This document shows, in pieces, positions 56,645-64,000 of a stretch of DNA of 64,000 bases (positions within the stretch are counted from its first letter, which is position 1; every line of letters starts with the position of its first letter). Made by a program: the position numbers and the translations under genes. This DNA is from Massospora cicadina (lineage: Eukaryota > Entomophthoromycota > Entomophthoromycetes > Entomophthorales > Entomophthoraceae): assembly GCA_022478985.1 (NCBI GenBank), contig JAKSZP010000019.1, forward strand, positions 1 through 64,000, in the 5' to 3' direction. Below the pieces are notes generated by a model, which had not been told where the DNA came from, searched no databases, and worked only from the letters and a program-made list of their open reading frames with translations.

Positions 56645-58564
56645 TATTTTAAATTTTATTTGAGGTAAGCTGACCAGGGAACAGACATTACTGATACAAA
56701 CCAAATAAGAAAACTGAAAGCACAAACCATAAAACCTGACTGAGTGGCGAGACACCAAAACAAAAGGAAAATTAACCTACCAGGTGTAGTAGCAGGAACC
56801 GTTTATCTCACCATGGAAGAGGAGGAGGGGGATCAGGAAGATCATCAAAATCATCATCACCATTGAAGAGGCAGATCAAAGCTGAGAGCAAGGGGGTTGG
56901 GGCATCTGCAGGATGTGGGTCAAGGTGAAATAGATAATTGTTAAGATCTTTAGTAACAATCTGGGCCTGGAGCAAAGACTCCAGGAGTTTGGCAACATGA
57001 TGCTCAGCTTGTATGCATGCGTCAGGAAGCTGGGTGAAATTCATAATATTGGCTATAATGATACGTGTGATGGGGGTAAAATTCTGCCAGTGAAGCCACA
57101 TTCTTGACAGCGGATGTGGCAGTTTCTTTTAATTATTTTGATTTCCATTTTTGCAACTTCAAGAAAATTGGCAGGGAATTCAGTTAAATGTAGCCCTTCT
57201 TTAAATTCAGCAACCAAGAGTGCCACAGCTTTGTGGAGATGGTGACTATCAGGAGAGGCCACCGCAGCCTCAGCAAGATGATTTTTTTCAAGAATGGGGT
57301 AGCGGTGAGTTTGGGGATATATTTCTTGGGGGAGATGGGGCATTAAAGTCTGAAGGCAAATATTGTTCTAAATTAATGGAAAGTCAAGAGGTGGAAAAAT
57401 TTCCCCAGATTCAGATATATCATCCAATAATTTCCAGGGATTTTGGTTGAGTAGGATTGTTTTGGAGGGACGTGGCTTTGATTGGGTAAGTTTTGGGGCT
57501 GGAAATTGGATGGTTGCATTTGGGTCCAAACCAGCTCCCAATTGGGTAGCTTATGAGAATACTGGCTGGCTTGGGCTTTGGTTGCAAATGTTTGCTGATT
57601 TAAAACGTTAAGCTGGAGGGGTGGGGGCAGCCAAAATACTTACTCAAACACTGTTTGTGTGGCCTCACATGTGGGCTTGGCGGTTTCCACATTTTTCGAA
57701 CTGTGGCGACAGGCTTTTTTGGAGTGGTCCAACACATGGCAGATGAGGCAAACTGTGCGGCCATTGTAGATACAAGCCCATAAGAAGTGATCCGGTGTAG
57801 ACAGGATATAGGCATGCGGTGGGATGTGCTGGGCTATGGTTGATTGGTGGGGGGGGTAATGGTGGCCATTGTCCATGGTGCCACTAATTGCTCTGCACCA
57901 CTCAGGACAAGGAAGTGGAGGATGGGGTCTGTGCCATATTTGGACAGTCCTGTCATCAATTCTTCATGGAGTATATGAGGTGGAAGGTGTGAAGGAAGGT
58001 TTGCAAAGGTTACCACAGATGTGGTATCACTGGGGAGGCGTGTACAGGTGGTGGTAATAGGTGTGTTTCTATATATTAAGGGCGTAGATTCTGCAGTGGC
58101 TACATTCTCTTTGGTGGGAAAGCCTATATCAAAATAGCCATTGCAAGGGTGGAAGCTGATAAACCCAGCTGGTGCAAATGTGGCAGTTGCCAGCTCAATT
58201 ATCGCTTTGTCAGCATACAGGAAGAGATGTCCATACTCAACGTGGAGGTAAAAGAAAATATTAGATTGGGGTAGGGCTAACGGGTGAGGGGCGGGTTGGG
58301 TGGACATGCACTAAGTGTAATAATAAGTCCCTTGAAGGGACAAATTGGCCTAATATATATGGCGGACTGAATATGCCAGTCTGAATGCGTTTGCCTGCTG
58401 GGCGGAAAACGCTATCAGGTGGAGCACCGTTGCCCCATAATGGGGCAGCAGGTGGTGGATCTGCAGACATAAATGGATAACTGATGTGGTGTAGGTGGCG
58501 ATGGAATTTTAACGGTTACTTTTAATCAAAATCTCTCAAAAGTGATGTCAAGCAGAAAGAAAAG
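56645..58564 (-). mobile_element. H2, ORF1-only non-autonomous LINE derivative in E4 RT
   Basis: This unit of about 1,920 bp starts at 58,564 with CTTTTCTTTCTGC and ends near 56,645 with CCCTGGTCAGCTTACCTCAA, then ATAAAATTTAAAA. It encodes only ORF1. Its flanks are diverged copies of the RT codons for VIDY (left ATGTTGATTAATA, right GTGGTGATTGATTAC), an old TSD. Size and build match H1. It shows the ORF1-only family was mobile and not a single deletion product. Confidence 0.8.
57600..58470 (-). pseudogene. H2 ORF1: RRM-like and CCHC RNA-binding protein
   Basis: The start is ATG at 58,470 (MSADPPPAAPLWGNGAPPDS). The frames 58,470-58,261, 58,307-57,834 and 57,876-57,640 overlap in three phases. 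In order: LPQSNIFFYLHVEYGHLFLY, the RNP1-like GYFDIGFPTKENVATA, a second fold VVTFANLPSHLPPHILHEEL and MTGLSKYGTD, and an intact knuckle CLICHVLDHSKKAC (about 57,750-57,709). The protein continues in broken form toward 56,800. Two frameshifts separate it from a working gene. It is the best preserved ORF1 of this family here. Confidence 0.78.
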
Positions 58565-59254
58565 TTTTTTTGTGGTGATTGATTACTGCTGGCTAAATAA
58601 AATTAACTAAAAAGAATTTATATCTGCTGCCAAGGATAGATAATGCGCTCAATTATCTAGGGGAGCCAAGTTCTTTTTGGCAATGTGATTTGATCTCTTA
58701 GTACTTGCAGATAGACTATAAAAAGAGGAACATAAGAAGTGTTTATCACGGCACAAGTGTTATATCAGCTATTGAGAATGCCCTAAGGATTATGTAACAT
58801 GAAATCTACCTTCCAAAAGGCGAAGGCAACATCTTAAGTGATTTGATGTCATTCTGCGTTATGGTGTACTTGAAAGTCAACATTTTTAATAGGATATTAA
58901 ACCATACCTGGAACACTTGGAATAAGTGTTCAAATGCCTAGCGGCGGCAAATTTGAAGATCAATATGAAGAAATGTCATATCTTTAAGTAGCTTAATTAC
59001 TTGGGGTTCGTGGTAAAATCCTGGTATACTTTAAAATCAACTGCATAAAATAATGGCCATTGGACAGATGTTGACCCCAAAGAATGTTTAAGATATACAA
59101 GTCTTTCTTGGGATGGTCAGCTACTATTGCCAACTATTCAAAGGTTTTTCTGGAATTGCTGACCAATTATTTCACCTATTGAAGGATCTTAAAAAGGATT
59201 CATATAAAATGAGGAGGCCCAAGAATTGTTTGATGAGCCCAGAAAATATCTGTT

Positions 59255-59640
59255 GCTAGTCTTATTCTAAAGTACCCAGCTTTTAAAAAGGCGTTTTTTA
59301 TTCAGATAGATGCCTTGTTAATTGCAATTGGAGCCATTTTTAAGTCAAGTAGATGATGACAGGCAGGAGCATCATGTGGCATATGTGAGTTGGACATTGA
59401 CACTGGTGGAAATAAATTAACTGTGATAGAGCGCAAATACCTCATGGTGATTTAGGCCTGCAAACAATTTCAAGTTTATATTCATGGGACGCACTTCAAG
59501 GTCATAACCAACCACTCATATCTACGCTGGTTGCATAATCTTAAAGAACCAGAGGGGTGAATTTGTCAATGGGCTCTGAGGCTGCAAGCCTGCAATCTTG
59601 AATTTATACACAGAGCGGGAGCGGCCCAAAAGAACGCTAA
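59255..59640 (+). pseudogene. E4 RNase H remnant
   Basis: Frames read FKKAFFIQIDALLIAIGAIF, then NKLTVIERKYLMVI, KQFQVYIHGTHFKVITNHSY and LRWLHNL. These are the successive blocks of a gypsy RNase H, with the usual D of TDAS replaced in QIDALL. Stops occur between blocks. Confidence 0.65.
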
Positions 59641-59979
59641 TGGATTATCAACATTACCTGCCATTTAAAGTTGTGTACCAGCAAGAAGACGAAATGTCTC
59701 AACAGATGAATGAAGAAAATATCAGAATTGAACCCCAGGAGATTAAAAGCGCTCTGAAGAAAGAGATAAAAAAACAAAATGAAGAACATACAGCTTTATA
59801 AATCAACTGATGGGTAGTGATAACATTTTTATAGATATCACAACACTCAGCAAATATACAAGCCACGCACTAAGTTGTAGGTCTTAATGGCCTAAGAAAA
59901 ATGATGGAACACCTATGCAATATTATTACTAAGAACTGCTTAATTATGATGTAGAAAATTAATTAGTCTGCAGTATGGA

Positions 59980-60840
59980 ATATCAACTCCACAATCCCCA
60001 CAAGAACATAATGGGATATTAGCCAATGTGTCCTGTTTTTGCTTGGCACACAGTAAGAGTAGATGTGATGGGTCCCCTGAGTGATAGTACTTAAGGAGTA
60101 AAGTAAATTATAGTTTAATAGATCATCTGACCAAATGGATCATGACCAAGTCCTTGAGCAGGGTAGATGCAACAAGCACCACGGGATCATAATGGATCAA
60201 GTGTATATCAGAATGTATTTTTGCAAGTATTATTCAGTGATAATGAAACCAAATAACTTCCTATGTGATTTTAACGCTGAAAAAAATTAATGGGAATCCA
60301 AGAAGTGGTGTCTTTCTCATACAGTCCAGTAACAAATGGTATGGTAGAAAGAGTCAATAAAACTCTGGCTACAATGCTGATAAAAAGGGTAGTGGGAAAA
60401 CTTATGCTTAAGGATCTTATCTTAGTTCAGATACATTTAAATACAATATCAGTCATCACACAGTGACAAAGAAAACACCATTTAAACTCTTAAAATGGCT
60501 AAAGAGCCTCACTACTGCCATTTTTTATTTTCAGCAGTAGAACCATCTTTGGCGAAGTGTTCAGAGCAATACTTAATTTGACCAGTGAACATCTTTATTG
60601 AATTGAGATAACAGGAATTCAATATGACTTTTAAAAGAAGAATTAAAGTGAAGATAAAGGACAGTTGAAATTTACCAGCGCTTAAGGAATACCAATTTTC
60701 GGGGTATGGTAGTCTATTGTGATATCCACAGATATAAGAAAAAGGTGGGACGCCCTGTGGTTAAGTTTATTCAATGTTATTTCCAAGTTGGCAACAGATG
60801 CCTATACATTGATAACATCACTGATGCATAATAGTAAACT
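59980..60840 (+). pseudogene. E4 integrase remnant
   Basis: Blocks readable on the plus strand include AWHTVRVDVMGPLSDS (about 60,043-60,090, first catalytic Asp in VDVMGP) and IDHLTKWIMTKS (60,117). SYSPVTNGMVERVNKTLATM (60,318-60,380) keeps the catalytic Glu, and VTKKTPFKLL follows at 60,465. Near 60,740 GRPVVKFIQCYF is C-terminal-like. Many stops. Confidence 0.65.
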
Positions 60841-61217
60841 GGGGTCATAGCGATTTTCAAATATATTGTATCTAGGAGGAAAAAACATAAGCTATGACAT
60901 AACATAGAAAACATAAACAATATTTATTATAGAAAAAAAACAGAAATTTTTATCTATTTATAAAGATAACATCCTTATAAAAATTCAGAAAACTGACATA
61001 AACATATTTAGATTTTGGTTTATATTTTGCCATGATAAGATGAATCTGAAAGTGTTCTCACATTCCACTGTCTTGTGAGGAGAAGGGGTAATGAAAACAG
61101 TTTAAGTGAAGAAGAAAAGTGAGCGTGAACATATGGCAGGACCAGCTCATGTTGAAGCCGAGTTTACCATGGAGAGTCAAAAGAAAAAAGAATTTGAAGA
61201 TATAATCTCATCAAGTT

Positions 61218-61440
61218 GTGAGAAGCCTGACCTGGGGGAATACAGGCGTTTAGTAATTTATTAGCATTTTGGCCAAGAAGATCTTGTATAGCATGAATCC
61301 TTGAGAGCCCTGACCTGGGGAAAAATAGGAGTTAAAATAATTGAAAAGATTAACCAAATAATTCTGGTGTGAGGGTAGCTGTGAGATCAATCCTCATATA
61401 AAATCCCAACCTGAGGAATACAGGCGTTTAGCAGTACATA
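61218..61440 (+). repeat. ~85-95-bp imperfect repeats near the 3' end of E4
   Basis: Three imperfect copies of CCTGACCTGGGGgAATAcagG, then CGTTTAG, lie near 61,229, 61,308 and 61,409. They sit after the integrase remnant and before the 3' LTR. Confidence 0.5.
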
Positions 61441-61665
61441 ATCAGCAATATTGACCAAATGACCCTGGAGAAACATGCTCATGTGAGGCATCAGTGAACT
61501 TGAGAAAGAGAAGAGGAACTGCGCTGCCAGGAGTGGTCATGAGAAGATGCATTAAACAAGGGAAAGAAGATTTAGCTCTGTCAAAATTGATTTTACCCAT
61601 ATTGGCTGACTTTAGCCATGTGCTAGAGCAGAATCCAATTCAAAATTTAAATTTGCTAAATAATC

Positions 61666-61693
61666 TAGTCAAGTGGGGGATGCGTTTGGGATT
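61666..61693 (+). other. polypurine-type tract of E4
   Basis: TCAAGTGGGGGATGCG lies just before the 3' LTR. The core TCAAGTGGGGGA equals that of E2, which suggests a common gypsy ancestry. Confidence 0.55.
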
Positions 61694-63130
61694 TTAGAAT
61701 GTGCACATCATCCTGCTTATCAGCCTATAATACATTATCTGCTTTAAACGCTGGGGACAATTACTATAGGAAAACTCATAGCAGATCTGGGGATTACTTC
61801 AATTTGGTAACTACTGTTTAGTTTAATTCTTTTTAGGCTACTAACTAATATTTCAGATTTATTTCCGCCAAATTATTAATGTTCCATTTGGAATAATCCC
61901 TAGTAAAGTTTGAAAGTGTTTCAATTATAAAGTTTAACTATTGATAATTAATTATCCTTACTTGATTAATTGAGGATGTTGCTGGTCATTAAGGGTTTAT
62001 TGACAGTTTCTGAAGCTTTGACAACGCTTTTTGTTGGTGGTACCTTGCGGGTTAGCATAAAAGACAACATGACCTGCTATTAACAGCTAAAAGATCCCAG
62101 AACCTAAGTAGGTTGCTAGCTCAATAAGGATATCCTGCTGGGGTTGGGTAAAGGAGTTGGGATACACACTTTAGATATCCACCAAGAAGAGCTGTGAACT
62201 AATTGGTGGCGGAATCCATCTAGGTATATGAAGTAACCGTTGTTTCAGATAGCTCCTAAGGGTTAAAGTCATCAGCTTTATATGCCATTCCTATTGGGGA
62301 GCCAACAGAAGAATTGAGCGCTAAATTCCCTAAAAAACCCCCAAAATTTATTTAACAAAGAAGTACTATTTTCACTTCTAATTATGGAGTTTGCTTCTGT
62401 TGAAGTGAGTGGCTGGGGTCCACTGGGCTAAAGTCTCAAATACGTTAAGTGAGGCATAAATCATTTGGTTGTAAGAAGATACCTGCTTGAAAAGGAATAA
62501 ATTTATAAAGAATACTGGCTGGCTAGCTGTTGTCACACACCAGCACTTCTTTATTTCTTATATAAGACCATCCTATAGTTGTAGGAATAAACCCATTTGA
62601 GGTGGGAATTAAATATAGAAAAGATAACAGCTAACTGTTGTCACACACTAGCACTTCTCTATCTTTACAGAGATCATTTTAAATTGTATCTAAACTTTAT
62701 TATATCATTTGTGGATTTATTAATAAAAGTATTATACAATTCACTATGGAAAAACATTTAGATAACTAAACAATTTTATTGTGCTATTTTGGGATTAACG
62801 TGGAAGAAATGGTTTTTCTTATCTACTTGTCTTGTGCCAACCTTTGTGATTATAGTTGAAGGGATAGTTTTTCCTAGTATAAGTGGTTCTAATTTACTTC
62901 AGTGTTAAAAGTAGAATGGAAAGGTTCCCTTGTTATCCTAAAGTGCTTTTGAGTTTCATAAGGAATAGCGTCAGCAACTTTTGCTATTATAGACTTACTC
63001 ATATTGGTTGTAAAATTTTCAACTAGGATAATTGTCTTCATGTAATTATTCACTTATCCATTAATATCTTAATCAACAATATAATAACCGCACACCTCAA
63101 ATCTGTGCAGTAAACTTCAATAAGTTTACA
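61694..63130 (+). repeat. 3' LTR of E4
   Basis: It is an uninterrupted copy of about 1,437 bp and aligns with the split left copy through its whole length. It ends in CA at 63,130, directly before the helicase codons for CNI. Confidence 0.82.
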
Positions 63131-63560
63131 ATGTTACAAAGTGCAAACTCAGAGTGATTCAGGTTGAGAAGTAACTTGAAAGAAAAGTGAGCTTTATTCC
63201 TCCATATAGTATAGTAGCCGCAATACTTGAAGAAGAAACTTCAATAGAAATAGCTTTCTTTTTACTGAAGCTAACAAATTATTATTTAAAAATGTTTTTC
63301 CAGTGCCACCAGGAGCATTAAAGAAAATAAGCTGCCTAAAGTCTAAAGTAGTAATGTTTTAGTTGGTTTGACCAACCATCAGTTTATGAAATATTTATTT
63401 AATGATTATTTTTAACCAATATTTAGACATAGGGTTAAATACATTATTATAATTGCTCAGCACTTGGCCTAGGCCTTTACAGGGAGTTGCCAAAGTTGTA
63501 TTAAAACGCTTTTTATGTTTGGCCTCAGCGCATTATCTTATAGATGATTATTACAGTGGA
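63131..63560 (-). pseudogene. Helitron PIF1-like helicase, N-terminal part with Walker A
   Basis: The minus strand reads LGQVLSNYNNVFNPMSKYW (about 63,470-63,410) and LIFFNAPGGTGKTFLNNNLL (63,340-63,285). The latter is Walker A, PGGTGK, with the usual flanking residues of Helitron helicases. Then come SSSSIAATILYGG, KAHFSFKLLLNLNHSEF and ALCNI (ending at 63,131). Small frameshifts occur between blocks. The next residues of the same protein, SKKSD, are 45 kb away at 17,810. Confidence 0.82.
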
Positions 63561-64000
63561 TTGAATTCTTGCACCCTGCCGGCACAATTTTCACTAATAC
63601 TAAGTCCAATACTACTATTCTCTCATATCCCTCACACCATCAAAAAGTATTCAGCAGGAGGATTCCTAGTTATTATGCTCATTTTCCAGCATCTCAATTC
63701 CAGTTATTTGAACTTCTTTCAATGAAAATACCTGAGCTCTTGTTATTTACTTCTCAATCAATAATTCAGATAGTTAGTCCTCTAGTCTACCACTTTTGAG
63801 TGCAGCTTAGTACACATAAAATGCACCAATAGGAACGCAAAGGGAAGGGGCATATCTTAGCAGGATTCCAATGGTAAGGGAACTTTTTTTCCTATGCCGC
63901 TGATGAAATCCTCAGCAAAGAAGATACCGTCAGTAAGCTGGAAAGCTCTTGTCATTATTTAATAATACTTGTTCTTTTTGGTACAAATAAAGTTCTCTCC
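63561..64000. other. unassigned right edge
   Basis: By position this should be upstream helicase, but no Helitron block is readable. Open frames on the plus strand (63,453-63,725 and 63,569-63,799) are not recognised. A further unidentified insertion is possible. Confidence 0.4.

Larger units (their letters stand above)
56340..59230 (+). pseudogene. E4 reverse transcriptase, interrupted by H2
   Basis: Before the insertion (56,500-56,640) the frames give ISKLIEHELLLPSSEHG and KKDVLN. After it (58,565 on) they give VVIDYCWLNKIN, then LNYLGEPSSFWQCDLIS. Near 58,910-59,000 HLEQVFKCLAAANLKINMKK and CHIFK appear. Near 59,075-59,190 VFLGMVSYYCQLFKGFSGIA and DQLFHLLKDL appear. These are gypsy RT blocks in order. 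The YxDD site is not readable. Confidence 0.7.
17821..63130 (+). mobile_element. LTR retrotransposon E4 (Ty3/gypsy type), inserted in the Helitron helicase
   Basis: Two direct repeats (17,821-28,196 and 61,694-63,130) bound a decayed gag-pol on the plus strand. After removing SINE 2 and E2 from the left copy, both LTRs are about 1,437 bp. The flanks are ATATT (17,816-17,820) and ATGTT (63,131-63,135), a TSD with one mismatch, and the helicase reading resumes exactly across the gap (CNI, then SKKSD). Gag, zinc knuckle, RT, RNase H and integrase remnants follow in gypsy order. E4 is the oldest insertion inside the Helitron and carries all the others to its right. Confidence 0.85.
16369..64000 (-). 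mobile_element. Helitron, outermost element of the nest, runs off right edge
   Basis: The element is defined by a PIF1-type helicase coded on the minus strand in two blocks, 63,560-63,131 and 17,815-16,723. The blocks are separated by the E4 insertion. Below the helicase, a Helitron-type 3' end is proposed at 16,369: on the minus strand AGCAAAGCATGGGTATC then CTGGAAACTAG, followed by T as expected for A/T target insertion. No Rep/HUH motif lies inside the window; it would be upstream, beyond 64,000. The helicase call is firm and the 3' end is tentative. Confidence 0.65.

Noticed and set aside
59598..59801. 67-codon Glu/Lys-rich frame as an independent gene
   Set aside because: It lies between RNase H and integrase remnants of E4 and is a surviving piece of its pol linker.
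1..64000. Firm host assignment (rust or other fungus, or invertebrate)
   Set aside because: Only mobile-element proteins are available, and such elements can move between lineages; a species call would be a guess.

Overview
This 64 kb window holds no recognisable host gene, tRNA gene, rRNA gene or CRISPR array. It is a eukaryotic, repeat-dense, mostly AT-rich region made of transposable elements inserted into one another. The elements are a Helitron with a PIF1-type helicase, Ty3/gypsy-type LTR retrotransposons, APE-type LINEs with a CCHC ORF1 and a cysteine-rich ORF2 C-terminus, ORF1-only LINE derivatives and tRNA-derived SINEs. The host cannot be fixed from the sequence. The LINE reverse transcriptases look fungal or L1/Tx1-like, and the Helitron helicase resembles invertebrate-type sequences. 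A large TE-rich fungal or invertebrate genome fits. Every coding region found is broken by stops or frameshifts.

Left part (1-16.4 kb): the 3' end of a diverged LINE; two or three tRNA-derived SINE-like units, one ending in the 3' tail of the local LINEs; a dimeric minisatellite (2.02-2.51 kb); an ORF1 fragment (3.7-4.6 kb); and a roughly 50-bp tandem repeat split by two LINEs, B (4.8-10.1 kb, minus) and D (10.2-15.5 kb, plus).

Right part (16.4-64 kb) is a nest resolved by target-site duplications (TSDs). A Helitron on the minus strand starts at its 3' end near 16.37 kb and runs off the right edge. Its helicase gene is cut in two by LTR element E4 (about 17.82-63.13 kb, plus). E4's 5' LTR holds SINE 2 and LTR element E2 (18,978-27,755, minus, TSD GTACT), and E2 holds LINE C. 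E4's gag region holds LTR element E3 (31,501-53,956, minus, only 346 bp internal). E3's 3' LTR holds ORF1-only element H1. E3's 5' LTR is cut by gypsy element E1 (34,862-48,059, minus, TSD GTGGC) and by LINE E. E1's 5' LTR holds LINE A (42,549-47,824). E4's reverse transcriptase is cut by a second ORF1-only element, H2 (56.6-58.6 kb). The deepest chain has five levels: Helitron, E4, E3, E1, LINE A.

The non-LTR elements form a dependency chain. Full-length LINEs (about 5.2-5.3 kb) encode endonuclease and reverse transcriptase. ORF1-only elements (about 1.92 kb) keep the LINE 5' decamer, ORF1 and 3' tail but have no ORF2. tRNA-headed SINEs keep only the 3' tail. This pattern suggests that one LINE machinery moved all three.
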